Positions 1 to 9,278 of a stretch of DNA of 64,000 nt are shown piece after piece. Position 1 is the stretch's first letter. The number at the start of each line of letters is the position of its first letter. Source of the stretch: Bacillus sp. SA1-12 (GTDB lineage: Bacteria > Bacillota > Bacilli > Bacillales > Bacillaceae). The stretch spans positions 110,971 through 174,970 of the forward strand of contig NZ_LATZ01000008.1 of assembly GCF_000981385.1 (NCBI RefSeq), in the 5' to 3' direction. The notes beneath the pieces were generated by a model. It was given only the letters and a program-made list of their open reading frames with translations, searched no databases and was not told the origin of the DNA. The translations under genes and the position numbers were made by a program.

Positions 1-2
1 AC

Positions 3-485
3 GGCTCTACATGGAGTCGTGGTCAAGCATGGGGTGTATATGGATTTGCTTTATCATATCGTTATACGAAAAATCCCGTGTATTTGGAAGCATCAAAACG
101 AATGGCACATTTTTTCCTGAAGAACTTACCTGAAGATTATGTATCGTATTGGGACTTTAATGCACCTATTACGAAAGATACGCCCCGTGATAGCTCAGCA
201 ACAGCCATTGTAACTGCCGGTATCCAAGAGCTAGTAAGTCATTTAGAACCAAGTGATAGTGAACGCATATATTTTGAAAATTCCAATTTAAAAATGATGA
301 ATTCACTTGTAACTAACTATTCAACAATACATGAGACCGGTGCTGAAGGATTGTTAAAGCATGGCTCTTATCATGTTAGAGGAAATCTTTCAAAGGATGA
401 TTATATGATTTGGGGAGATTACTTCTACCTTGAATCACTTATGCGTCTTGAAAAAGGAGTGACCGGGTATTGGTATGAAAGATAG
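3..485 (+). CDS. GH88 unsaturated glucuronyl hydrolase, 3' part (cut by window edge)
   Basis: This is the C-terminal part of a glycoside hydrolase family 88 enzyme, which removes the unsaturated uronic acid from oligosaccharides made by polysaccharide lyases in the cytoplasm. The frame is open from the window start and begins with STWSRGQAWGVYGF, matching the family's WSRGQAW signature. The conserved RDSSATAIVTAGIQEL and the terminal GDYFYLESLMRL, typical of GH88 C-termini, follow. About 160 residues are visible of a usual 370 or so. It lies upstream of a heparinase/ROK remnant, a GH35 enzyme and a PL8 lyase, so it probably processed glycosaminoglycan disaccharides such as those from hyaluronan. 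The exact substrate is inferred from this context. Confidence 0.85.
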   Translation, partial: GSTWSRGQAWGVYGFALSYRYTKNPVYLEASKRMAHFFLKNLPEDYVSYWDFNAPITKDTPRDSSATAIVTAGIQELVSHLEPSDSERIYFENSNLKMMNSLVTNYSTIHETGAEGLLKHGSYHVRGNLSKDDYMIWGDYFYLESLMRLEKGVTGYWYER

Positions 486-523
486 AACATTCAATCGAAC
501 AAACTGTCATAATAGGTGTTTAT

Positions 524-978
524 ATGGATAGTACGAAAATATTTCACATCCTTGATTTAGATTATCCGGACTTAGAGCAAGTAAAAATTGCGTATACTGA
601 AGACCGTGAGAGGGACGCATTCATTGAGATAAAAAAGTGTTTCTTAGAACGAAAAAGACTTAGCCTATTTGTGGAAGATACAACAAAGATGATTTTTGCT
701 GCCTATAAAGACGGTGACGAAACTGCTGAAAAGTTGATTAACTGATTACACCATTAGCACATGGCGTTTATATGATTAATATCCTATTGGATCCACATTT
801 GATCACTTTTGGTGGGAGTGTAGCAACGAATAATCTATTTTTGTTGAATCTATTAAAAGATAAGCTAGCTGAATTCGTAATAGATGAACAGAAACATATT
901 TTAGAAAAAATGCAGATCAGTCAATTGGGTAATGAGCAAGGCATTATCGGTACAGGTTTGCGAGTGTTTCATCATTAA
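524..978 (+). pseudogene. Fused remnant: heparinase II/III N-terminus joined to ROK-protein C-terminus, frameshifted
   Basis: The first roughly 45 codons (LDLDYPDLEQVKIAYTEDRE) resemble the start of bacterial heparinase II/III-type lyases. From about codon 46 the text changes to the C-terminal part of a ROK-family sugar kinase or repressor (TTKMIFAAYKDGDETAEKLI). That frame closes at 745, and the ROK sequence continues in another frame from about 742 (ITPLAHGVYMINILL, then DPHLITFGGSVATNN and LGNEQGIIGTGL) to the stop at 978. This looks like one deletion that removed most of two adjacent genes, plus a later one-base frameshift near 742. The ROK assignment is firm. The heparinase assignment of the first segment is less certain. 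Confidence 0.6.
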
Positions 979-1008
979 CATAGTTTTTTTAAGAGGGAGA
1001 TGTTCAGA

Positions 1009-2754
1009 TTGTCAAATTTAACTGTAAGAGAGAAAAAACTCTATTTAAACGATGATCCTATTCAACTTATTTCAGGGGCCATTCATTATTTTCGAATAGT
1101 ACCGGAATATTGGGAAGATAGGCTGTTGAAATTAAAGGCTTGCGGATTTAACTGTGTGGAAACGTATATTCCATGGAATTTGCATGAGCCAAAGGAAGGG
1201 CAGTTTAACTTTACTGGCATAGCAGATGTTGAGAAGTTTATTCGCATTGCTGAGAAAATTGGATTATATGTGATTGTTCGACCAAGCCCGTATATATGTG
1301 CTGAATGGGAATTTGGCGGACTCCCTGCCTGGTTGCTCGCTGACCGTAATATGAGACTAAGATCTTATTACGAACCATACTTAGATAAAATAGATGCTTA
1401 TTATGATGTGTTAATGGAAAAATTAAAGCCCTTACAAATGACTAATGATGGCCCAATTATTGCCATGCAAGTGGAAAACGAGTATGGAAGTTACGGGAAT
1501 GATAAAAAATACCTTCATTATATAAAGGATGGAATGATTTCTAGAGGAATTGATGTATTACTATTTACTTCAGACGGTCCAACGGATTTGATGCTCCAAG
1601 GGGGGACGTTGCCTGATTTACTAGCTACAGCTAATTTTGGTTCGAAGCCAAAAGAATCGTTTGATAAATTAAATGAGTATTTTCCTAATTCCCCCGATAT
1701 TTGTATGGAATTTTGGAATGGCTGGTTTGATCATTGGGGAGAAGAGCATCATCAAAGAGATCCATATGATGCTGCTAACACATTTGCCGAAATGTTAAAA
1801 GGGGGAGCATCAGTTAATTTTTATATGTTTCATGGAGGTACGAATTTTGGTTTTTATAATGGAGCAAATTACGATGACAAATATGCCCCAACTGTCACGA
1901 GCTATGATTATGATTGTCCATTAAGTGAATCGGGAGATTTAACTCCTAAATTTTATGCAGTCCGTGAGGCTATTGGAAAATATAAAAATATTGAGGAACT
2001 AAAATTACCTGAACCTATTCCTAAAATCAATTATGGAAAAATTGATATGGTGGAATCTATAAAATTATTTGATTCATTAGAAGTAATTAGTGAACCAGTA
2101 AGAAGAACTCATCCACAAACAATGGAGGAACTGGGTCAGGATTATGGTTTCATTCTTTATCGAACTACAATAGAGGGGCCAAAACCAGAGGCCCAATTAA
2201 CGATACAAGATGTTCGCGATCGTGCACTTGTATTTATAGACCGAGAATTTATTGGTGTAATAGATCGTTGGGACAATAATACCATTTCCTTTGAAGTACC
2301 GGAAAAAGGGGTTCAGCTTGATATATTAGTAGAGAATTTGGGGCGTATAAACTATGGTCCCCTTTTAAAAGATCCAAAAGGAATTACAGAAGGGGTAAGA
2401 TTTGAACGTCAATTTTTATATGACTGGACAATTTTCCCTCTACCGATGAATAATCTTGATTCTTTAACTTTTAAGAAGGCAAATAATCTTGATAACTCAG
2501 GACCTTCTTTCTACAGGGGCGTATTTAATGTAGAAGAAATCGGGGATACATTTGTTGAATTACCCGGTTGGAAAAAAGGGGTCGTTTTTATTAACGGTTT
2601 TAACCTAGGTAGATATTGGGAAATTGGACCTCAAGAAACCTTATATTTGCCAGGGCCATTATTAAAAAAAGGCGAGAATGAAATCATTATTTTCGAAATG
2701 CATTCGATCGATCGCTTAGAAATATTTTTAATAGACACGCCTAAATTAGGATGA
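1009..2754 (+). CDS. GH35 beta-galactosidase
   Basis: This is a glycoside hydrolase family 35 enzyme of about 581 residues that releases terminal beta-galactose. It has the N-terminal GH35 signature (SGAIHYFRIVPEYW, then ETYIPWNLHEP), the acid/base glutamate in VENEYGSYG and the nucleophile glutamate in MEFWNGWFDHWG. Counted from the in-frame ATG at 1000, these are Glu161 and Glu237. The C-terminal half is the usual beta-sandwich and galactose-binding region ending with FINGFNLGRYW. No signal peptide is seen, so it is probably cytoplasmic. The TTG at 1009 is preferred because the AAGAGGGAGA ribosome binding site abuts the ATG at 1000 but sits about 8 bases from the TTG. A strong terminator follows. 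Confidence 0.9.
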   Translation: MSNLTVREKKLYLNDDPIQLISGAIHYFRIVPEYWEDRLLKLKACGFNCVETYIPWNLHEPKEGQFNFTGIADVEKFIRIAEKIGLYVIVRPSPYICAEWEFGGLPAWLLADRNMRLRSYYEPYLDKIDAYYDVLMEKLKPLQMTNDGPIIAMQVENEYGSYGNDKKYLHYIKDGMISRGIDVLLFTSDGPTDLMLQGGTLPDLLATANFGSKPKESFDKLNEYFPNSPDICMEFWNGWFDHWGEEHHQRDPYDAANTFAEMLKGGASVNFYMFHGGTNFGFYNGANYDDKYAPTVTSYDYDCPLSESGDLTPKFYAVREAIGKYKNIEELKLPEPIPKINYGKIDMVESIKLFDSLEVISEPVRRTHPQTMEELGQDYGFILYRTTIEGPKPEAQLTIQDVRDRALVFIDREFIGVIDRWDNNTISFEVPEKGVQLDILVENLGRINYGPLLKDPKGITEGVRFERQFLYDWTIFPLPMNNLDSLTFKKANNLDNSGPSFYRGVFNVEEIGDTFVELPGWKKGVVFINGFNLGRYWEIGPQETLYLPGPLLKKGENEIIIFEMHSIDRLEIFLIDTPKLG

Positions 2755-2795
2755 AATTTATTCTAGGCTTGATAAATCCTGACTGTCTTCAATTG

Positions 2796-2823
2796 GACCT
2801 GCAATAAGTTGCAGGTCTTTTTT
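2796..2823 (+). terminator. Rho-independent terminator after the GH35 gene
   Basis: A perfect 9-bp stem (GACCTGCAA with TTGCAGGTC) and a 4-base loop are followed by six T residues. It ends the GH88-GH35 transcription unit. Confidence 0.85.
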
Positions 2824-3018
2824 AAATTCATAAGGATGTTTAGTTAGATTCATCTCCTATGTCATAAGAATCTATGAAATTAGTGGCTCTATATTAAAGG
2901 TAAAAATTGAACACATAATAGTCAGAATCGTTATCAAGGTCAAGGATTATTTTAAAATATAATAATTTAAAATCAACCTAAAATATCGAAGGGCTAATCT
3001 CTGTTAAAAACCAAAAAA

Positions 3019-3033
3019 ATGTAAGCGTTATCT
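3019..3033 (+). promoter_or_regulatory. Candidate catabolite-responsive element (cre) upstream of the PL8 gene
   Basis: ATGTAAGCGTTATCT fits the Bacillus CcpA-binding consensus WTGNAANCGNWWWCA except near its 3' end. It lies about 250 bases before the lyase start, in a 520-base gap that otherwise contains only the terminator above. CcpA control is inferred. Confidence 0.4.
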
Positions 3034-3278
3034 ATCGATCTCATTCTCCATATGGAGCCCCTGTTCCTGTTTTTTGAAGTAACAAATTTGTTTTTTTATA
3101 TCCTTTGGAAACTTTGAGGGGGGTGATATTTATAAGAAAGTTTTCGTTCGCTTCGTCCATCTAAGTTTTTAGGTCTAACAACATTAGAATAATCGTTAAG
3201 TTGTGAGAAGTTACCTTTTTTGGCCCAGTTTTTTCATGATCAATCAGGACTAAATGACAAAGTGGAGGGGGAAAAGAA

Positions 3279-6200
3279 GTGCAAAAAGCAATGAGTATTT
3301 GTCTAGCAATATTCTTTATTTTAAGTTCAGCCCTACCTGTGTATAAAGTTTCAGCAGAAGAAATACCAAAAATGAATTTAATACAAAACGGTGGGTTTGA
3401 GACAACAACTAGTAACAGTAAATGGTCGAATAATATAGGACCTGAGAATTGGGATGTTTGGATTCCAAGTGGTAATCCAGAGTTAACAATTGACTCTAAT
3501 GAATATCATGAGGGAAATCATTCTATCTCTATCAATGCAACTGAGACAAGCAGAGCGGATGTTCTACAAGATGTGGCGGTCAACCCGGATCAAAACTATC
3601 AATTATCATTTTGGTTTAAAACAGAAAATATTGAAGCATCTTGGGGAGGACTGTTTGTTCGAACACAGTACTTAGATAGTAATGGAAAAAAAGTTAGTGA
3701 TGGACCATCCACAGAAAAAATAAAAGGATCACATGACTGGAGCTTACAAGAAATTAATTTAGCAATCCCCAAAAGTGCAAGTAAGCTACGGGTAGAGCTA
3801 TTTTTTGAAACGGCAACAGGGAAAGCGTGGTTAGATAATGTGACACTTAAGGAAACTGATAAAACAGTGACTAATTTTATATTAGAGCAAAATGCCGTTA
3901 CGTTAAATATAGGGGAAGCTATGTCCTTGACTCCTGTATTTACACCTTCAGATGTTACTGACAAAACCGTTTATTGGACATCCTCCAACCCTGATATCGC
4001 AGTGATTGACGATACAGGCCTTGTTACAGGAGTAGCCCCAGGGGTTGCAACAATTAAGGCAACAACCAAGGATGGTGGATTTACGGCAGAGAGTCTAGTT
4101 AGTGTAGATTCTGCTGAGGCTATAGAATATTATGAACAGCTTAGAGTCAATTGGTTCAATAAACTAACAGGCAATGATCAATATGATCCAAACGATAAGA
4201 ATGTGGCCAACTCTATCAATACTTTAACAGAAAAAGTTACAAACGATGATGGAACGGGTTTATGGGATTCGATGAATAAATCAGAAAATCGCACGTCCTT
4301 GTGGAACGATAGAGCAAGTACAACTGATTCATCTCATATAACGAATTCCTACCAGCGTTTAAAAGATATGGCACTGGCTTATTCAATCGAAGGTTCAACA
4401 TTAAAAGGCAATCAAACGTTGAAGGAAGACATTGTTAGTGGCTTAGATTGGTTATATGCACATCGCTATAATGAAAATAAAAATCATTATGGAAATTGGT
4501 GGGATTGGGAAATAGGAACCCCTCAAGCGATGAACGATATAGTGGTGTTGATTTATAACGATTTATCTTCCACTCAAATAAAAAACTATATGAGAGCAGT
4601 TGATCGGTTTGTTCCAGATCCTACAACCCGTGAATCTCTTAATAATCCAGACTTTCGAGAAACAGGGGCAAACCTTTTAGATAAGGCTCTTGTCGTATCT
4701 ATTCGTGGTGTAATCGGAAATAATAGTGCAAAAATCTTGCTGGGAAATCTTTCAATTGGTGAAGAATATCATTATGTTGAAAGCGGTAATGGCGTTTATA
4801 GGGACGGTTCTCTTGTTCAACACTCTAATATAGCTTATACAGGGGGATACGGAGCTGTTTGGCTTGGTCGTACAGCTGACATGATGTATTTGTTAAAAGA
4901 TTCCCCGTGGGAAGTCAATAATCCGAATGTAAATAATGTGTTTAACTGGGTAACAGATTCCTTTGAACCACTTATTTATAAAGGTGCAATGATGGATATG
5001 GTATCTGGAAGGGGGATTTCAAGGCAGGGATCTACCGATCATTCAAAGGGAAGAGCGACAATATTAAGCTTACTGCGATTGTCTGATGCTGCTCCTCCTG
5101 AAAAAGCAATGGAGATCAAGCGGATGGTCAAAGAGTGGATCCAAACAGATTCTACATTTACCAATTATACCGAAGGATTATCGATTTATGAAATCAATCT
5201 TGTAAAGGATTTAATAAGTAATTCAAACATTGAGCCAAGGGGTGATTTGGTTAAGAATCAGGTCTTTGCAGGTATGGATCGGGTCGTACATCTTCGTCCT
5301 GGATTTGGCTTTGGGATTGGTATGTTTTCTGATCGAATTTCAGGTTTTGAGTATGGTAATGGAGAAAATAAAGAAGGATGGTATACAGGAGCTGGGGCTA
5401 CTTATTTATATAACAATGACCTAAAGCAATTCAGCAATGATTTTTGGCCAACTGTAGACAGTTATCGATTACCAGGTATAACAACAGATCAATCAAAAGG
5501 AATATTGAGAGATTGGGCAAGTTACTATAACCCAAGAACATGGGTTGGGGGTTCTAATCTTAATGGAATTTATGGTGCCGTGGGGATGGATTTCTCCTTT
5601 GAGAAATTAACAGGCAGCTCACTGCAAGGTAAAAAATCATGGTTTATGTTCGATGATGAGATTGTTGCTTTAGGAGCGGATATTTCGAGCTTAAATGAGT
5701 CTAAAGTAGAAACGATTATAGAAAATAGACACATAAATGAAAATGGTAACAATAAGCTGATCGTTAATGGGGAAGAAAAACTGAGTCAACTCGATGATTC
5801 CGATACGTTCAACGAGGTCAAATGGGCTCACATAGAGGGGAATGTTCAAGGCTCAGATATAGGCTATTATTTCCCTGCATCATCAAGCGTGTTTGGATTA
5901 CGTGAATCGAGAATAGGCTCTTGGAACGAGATTAATAATGGTGGATCCTCTGATTCTATTACAAGAAACTATATAAGTTTAGCGTTTGATCATGGGACAA
6001 AGCCTGTAAATGCCGCTTATTCTTATGTACTTCTCCCTAATAAAGATGTTACTCAAACAGAAAATTACAGTAGTAATGCTGATATAACGGTCCTTGCAAA
6101 TACGCCAGCGGTTCAGGCAGTAAGGGAAAAGACTCTTGGGATAACAGCAGCAAACTTTTATGAAGCAGAAACGGTTGACTTTATTACCGTGCAAAACCCT

Positions 6201-6920
6201 GCATCTGTTATCGTACAAGAAGAAAGCAATGGATTGACACTTTCTGTGTCTGATCCAACGCAAAAACAAGCGAAAGTTATAGTTGAATTAAATAAAACAG
6301 GCTTGGATATAGATGTAAAGGATGAAACAATTACAGTTCTACAAACATCACCAACACTAAAGGTTGAAGTAAATGTTGCAGGTTCGATAGGGAAAACACA
6401 TTCTAGCAAATTTAAGGATATGACGTCCCCTACCATTACAGCACCAAAATCATTAGAATTTTATCGTACAGATTCAGTCAATCTGGATTTTGAGATTTCT
6501 GATTCCTTTAGCGTGATTTCAAGGAATGAATTCAAGTTAGATGGAGTGAAGGTAAGTCACCCAATTAAAATAGAACCATTTTCATTATCAATAGGAGATC
6601 ATACTATTGAGGTCACTGCAACCGACCGAGCTGGAAATGTTACAAACGAAACCTATAAAGTAAAGGTTACCATGGACATTGATCATTTAGATGAGGCTAT
6701 TAACTATGCAAGCGAGAAGAAATGGATTACTAATAAAGGAATAGTTACTAGTTTGCTGGCAAAAATTAACAATATTCAGAATGACGACAAACAGACTCTT
6801 GATGGTTTATATGCATTAGAGAATGAAGTTCGAGCACAATCTGGAATAAAGGTGAACACAACCTTTTCAAACATGTTGCTTGTTGATATTTCTTATTTAA
6901 AAAAGCTTTATGAGGAGTAA
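3279..6920 (+). CDS. Secreted polysaccharide lyase family 8 (hyaluronate/chondroitin lyase type)
   Basis: This 1213-residue exported lyase cleaves uronic-acid polysaccharides by beta-elimination. In order it has a signal peptide (1-26, cut after VSA), a carbohydrate-binding-like beta-sandwich (about 31-190), a BIG2 Ig-like domain (about 197-275), the PL8 alpha/alpha toroid, the large beta-sandwich, another Ig-like module (about 1046-1130) and a C-terminal FIMAH-like domain (1131-1213). The aromatic patch is NWW (Asn406-Trp408). Candidate catalytic residues are Asn465, His515, Tyr524, Arg578 and Arg582, whose spacings equal those of pneumococcal hyaluronate lyase (349, 399, 408, 462, 466). The GTG start at 3279 follows a GTGGAGGGGG site. 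The unsaturated disaccharides it makes suit the GH88 enzyme upstream. Whether hyaluronan or chondroitin is preferred cannot be read. Confidence 0.9.
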   Translation: MQKAMSICLAIFFILSSALPVYKVSAEEIPKMNLIQNGGFETTTSNSKWSNNIGPENWDVWIPSGNPELTIDSNEYHEGNHSISINATETSRADVLQDVAVNPDQNYQLSFWFKTENIEASWGGLFVRTQYLDSNGKKVSDGPSTEKIKGSHDWSLQEINLAIPKSASKLRVELFFETATGKAWLDNVTLKETDKTVTNFILEQNAVTLNIGEAMSLTPVFTPSDVTDKTVYWTSSNPDIAVIDDTGLVTGVAPGVATIKATTKDGGFTAESLVSVDSAEAIEYYEQLRVNWFNKLTGNDQYDPNDKNVANSINTLTEKVTNDDGTGLWDSMNKSENRTSLWNDRASTTDSSHITNSYQRLKDMALAYSIEGSTLKGNQTLKEDIVSGLDWLYAHRYNENKNHYGNWWDWEIGTPQAMNDIVVLIYNDLSSTQIKNYMRAVDRFVPDPTTRESLNNPDFRETGANLLDKALVVSIRGVIGNNSAKILLGNLSIGEEYHYVESGNGVYRDGSLVQHSNIAYTGGYGAVWLGRTADMMYLLKDSPWEVNNPNVNNVFNWVTDSFEPLIYKGAMMDMVSGRGISRQGSTDHSKGRATILSLLRLSDAAPPEKAMEIKRMVKEWIQTDSTFTNYTEGLSIYEINLVKDLISNSNIEPRGDLVKNQVFAGMDRVVHLRPGFGFGIGMFSDRISGFEYGNGENKEGWYTGAGATYLYNNDLKQFSNDFWPTVDSYRLPGITTDQSKGILRDWASYYNPRTWVGGSNLNGIYGAVGMDFSFEKLTGSSLQGKKSWFMFDDEIVALGADISSLNESKVETIIENRHINENGNNKLIVNGEEKLSQLDDSDTFNEVKWAHIEGNVQGSDIGYYFPASSSVFGLRESRIGSWNEINNGGSSDSITRNYISLAFDHGTKPVNAAYSYVLLPNKDVTQTENYSSNADITVLANTPAVQAVREKTLGITAANFYEAETVDFITVQNPASVIVQEESNGLTLSVSDPTQKQAKVIVELNKTGLDIDVKDETITVLQTSPTLKVEVNVAGSIGKTHSSKFKDMTSPTITAPKSLEFYRTDSVNLDFEISDSFSVISRNEFKLDGVKVSHPIKIEPFSLSIGDHTIEVTATDRAGNVTNETYKVKVTMDIDHLDEAINYASEKKWITNKGIVTSLLAKINNIQNDDKQTLDGLYALENEVRAQSGIKVNTTFSNMLLVDISYLKKLYEE

Positions 6921-7014
6921 AACTAAGATTAATAATATATCCGCTTTTGGTGAGTTTTCGTTTCGAAGCTTGACCTGGATTGATGAAGTGCAAGAATAAT
7001 TTTTATTGAACTAT

Positions 7015-7050
7015 AATACCTGTCAGAAGTACCATGTTCTGTCAGGTATT
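7015..7050 (+). terminator. Hairpin terminator after the PL8 gene
   Basis: AATACCTG pairs with CAGGTATT, one mismatch follows, then five more pairs close a short loop. The downstream run ATTTTGCGATTTT is only moderately T-rich. It is about 95 bases after the lyase stop and the only termination candidate there. Confidence 0.65.
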
Positions 7051-7064
7051 ATTTTGCGATTTTA

Positions 7065-7276
7065 TTTATTGACCTAGCATGGTATGATTGTTCGTTTGGT
7101 TTTCGACCAAAACGCAATACCTATCAAGTATGGGTAAAATAAGAAAAGCCAGTAAGAAATGTTTTTGGGTAGTAGACGTCAATATCCAAGGATATTTTGA
7201 TAACATTAATCAAACCAAATTGATGAAATTATTAGAACAAAAAATTAGCAACCAACGGTTCCAATGTGTTTGTTAA
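7065..7276 (+). pseudogene. Fragment of a group II intron reverse transcriptase/maturase
   Basis: One frame near 7083 reads YDCSFGFRPKRNTYQ, the conserved GFRP block of group II intron-encoded reverse transcriptases. After a frameshift near 7135 the text continues as KCFWVVDVNIQGYFDNIN, the conserved (V)DIxGYFD block holding the first catalytic aspartate. Both the 5' and the 3' parts of the roughly 400-600-residue protein are missing, so it is a dead relic. From 7277 to about 7440 nothing further is recognisable. Confidence 0.75.
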
Positions 7277-7455
7277 TAATGGATAACACCAAGAGGCATG
7301 AATTCCATAACTATTACTCTGTGGTTTATTAACGAATGTAGAACTTTATGTTCTCTATCTTTTAAACCATTTTTGGACCTTGCCAAGTCCACCTGGCCAC
7401 TACAGCTACTATAATAGTTGTAATTATCCTATGAGAGAGGGGACAATCTTTAGAT

Positions 7456-7475
7456 AATTAAATTTCGTGTATAAT
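7456..7475 (+). repeat. Short dispersed repeat, TTCGTGTATAAT family
   Basis: AATTAAATTTCGTGTATAAT occurs here about 15 bases after a GAGGGGACA run. Near-copies lie at 43399 (diverged), 43793 and 45058, all in noncoding DNA and all preceded by a purine-rich GGGGA-type run. The end resembles a -10 box. Its role is unknown. Confidence 0.5.
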
Positions 7476-7559
7476 CCTTCTCTTATGAGTATTTGAAACA
7501 ATCCAAATAATGGAAAATATAATTAACAACTACATTCATAAATTATAAATAAAAGAAAT

Positions 7560-7590
7560 AAGGGTTTCCTAAATATTAGGGAACCCTTTT
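7560..7590 (-). terminator. Terminator of the PRD regulator gene
   Basis: AAGGGTTTCCTAA pairs with TTAGGGAACCCTT around a very short loop, with A/T runs on both sides. It lies 25 bases beyond the stop codon of the leftward regulator gene. Confidence 0.75.
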
Positions 7591-7614
7591 AAGTAAATAA
7601 TTATTGAGTCACGT

Positions 7615-9153
7615 TTAGAGGAAATGAGAAGGATAATGATTGATTAAGAATTCCTTAAGATCCTTTAGGGGTCTCTTTCCTATTTCCTTTATAAAATCAT
7701 CTGTAATAATTTTTCGTCTAGAACTGCTAGAAAATCCGAACTTTAACAGTCTATTTATATCTTCATCCTTAAAATAATATTGAAGTTTAATACATTGAAA
7801 ACCATACTCTTGAATTAAAGAAGCGAGCCGATTAGAAAATGTAATGATAAAGTCATACTCAAGACTATTTAATTCATGAAGTTCATTAATGTGTAATGTT
7901 TTAATAATTTTAATATCAAGAAAATGAATTAAATTTGAAGCAAAAAAGTTGGCTTTTTCAATTGATGAATTTGTTACAATCACAATATTTTTTGTGTTCC
8001 TCCCTAACACTTTATTTTCCATGATATGTTTTCTAAAGATAAGAGTTAGAGTTGAGATTTGATCTTGCGAAAGGTTGAGTTCATTTGCTATAAATGAACT
8101 TTCTGAGATAAGGTTAAATAAGTTAGGTAACTCGATAGATGTCTCATCTAATTTATTATCATAAAAGTTAAAATGGAAAGCAGTACGTAACATACATTTA
8201 ATTATAAATTGATAGACCTCATTGAAAAGATCGTTGTAAGAAAAAATTTTAGTGATAATTCCCTTTTGAATATGATTGATAAACTGAGTAACTCTTTCTT
8301 TAAAAGCGATACTTTCAATATACGGTTGTGATGACTTGGTATCCAAAGAAAGCAAGAGCGCATATAAAGTTTTGTTCTCAAGGGGATTCTCAACTATGTA
8401 AAATGAATTATCTACTTCAAATGGCAAAGCAACTACTTTATTTATATAATGACCACGGTCATTACGGTATAGCATCAAAATAAGATAAAGATAAATGAAC
8501 TTCTTAGATGGATAGGATAAGTCATAGTAACCAGGAATAAGTTCTGTTACTATTTTTTTTGCTGTATTTGCATGAAGAGCAGTTTCTCTTATGAAATATT
8601 CTGCAATTAATACTTCCATTGGATTATTAGCTTGTCTCAATTTTAGTTGATTGTTTGCATCAAGTTCAAGAATCTTTAAAAGAATCTTAGTTCCTTCAAT
8701 TCTTATAAAAGTCTCATTCCCTTTGATAGTGATCCCTTTTTTACGAGCAATCTCCTTAGTCAACTCCATTTTAAATAAATAATCAGTTAAGCATCGGTTA
8801 TCTTTTTTCTTGGTTGATAGACTGAGCCCTAGATGCTCATAAAGACTAGTTGTATTTACTACTTCCTTTAGAATCGATTGAATGATAATAAATGAGAAAC
8901 GCTCACTTTGTGAAGAAGAGTAAGTATAAAAAGGAATGCTTTGAATGGCTTTAATATAATCTTGATAATTTATGTTACTATACACAACATGATTTTCAAT
9001 ATATAGCTTTTTATTATCTGGTAGTAAAGAATTGATCGATTCTATCCGACGATGAATACTTAGTTCGCTACGCTTAATAATTGAATTATCTAGTGTATGT
9101 AATGAGCCGTGTTCTTGAAGGTGGCTTAGAATTTTTATATCAAGTGCATCCAT
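7615..9153 (-). CDS. PRD-domain transcriptional regulator with EIIB-like domain (Mga/ManR type)
   Basis: This is a roughly 512-residue regulator with N-terminal helix-turn-helix segments (MDALDIKILSHLQEHGSL; SELSIHRRIESINSLL). A helical central part contains PTS-regulation-like regions, and an EIIB-like alpha/beta domain lies near residues 385-470 (KNIVIVTNSSIEKANF, then LEYDFIITFSNRLA). Such proteins sense PTS phosphorylation state and control the adjacent PTS operon, here the divergent one starting at 9279. The ATG at 9153 is chosen over the in-frame ATG at 9174 because AAGGAAGGAG lies 7 bases before it. PRD histidines were not mapped individually, and the EIIB-like domain shows no obvious phospho-cysteine. 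Confidence 0.75.
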   Translation of the reverse strand: MDALDIKILSHLQEHGSLHTLDNSIIKRSELSIHRRIESINSLLPDNKKLYIENHVVYSNINYQDYIKAIQSIPFYTYSSSQSERFSFIIIQSILKEVVNTTSLYEHLGLSLSTKKKDNRCLTDYLFKMELTKEIARKKGITIKGNETFIRIEGTKILLKILELDANNQLKLRQANNPMEVLIAEYFIRETALHANTAKKIVTELIPGYYDLSYPSKKFIYLYLILMLYRNDRGHYINKVVALPFEVDNSFYIVENPLENKTLYALLLSLDTKSSQPYIESIAFKERVTQFINHIQKGIITKIFSYNDLFNEVYQFIIKCMLRTAFHFNFYDNKLDETSIELPNLFNLISESSFIANELNLSQDQISTLTLIFRKHIMENKVLGRNTKNIVIVTNSSIEKANFFASNLIHFLDIKIIKTLHINELHELNSLEYDFIITFSNRLASLIQEYGFQCIKLQYYFKDEDINRLLKFGFSSSSRRKIITDDFIKEIGKRPLKDLKEFLINHYPSHFL

Positions 9154-9194
9154 GATTGGACTCCTTCCTTTCATTTGAAGGTCATTTAATGAAA

Positions 9195-9209
9195 ATGAAA
9201 ACGCTAATA
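9195..9209 (+). promoter_or_regulatory. Candidate cre site before the PTS-lyase operon
   Basis: ATGAAAACGCTAATA matches the TGNAANCGNWNNCA core except for the last two positions. It sits in the 125-base divergent promoter region between the PRD regulator and the EIICB gene. CcpA control is inferred. Confidence 0.4.
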
Positions 9210-9278
9210 ATGTTGCCTTGTTTACCCTTTATTTCAAATCTATACTTAAAATCAACCTAGAGAGAAAGGAAGAACATA

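Noticed and set aside
3599..3964. 121-codon minus-strand frame inside the PL8 gene, and similar antisense frames elsewhere
   Set aside because: No ribosome binding sites; they mirror strongly coding plus-strand genes with recognised domains.
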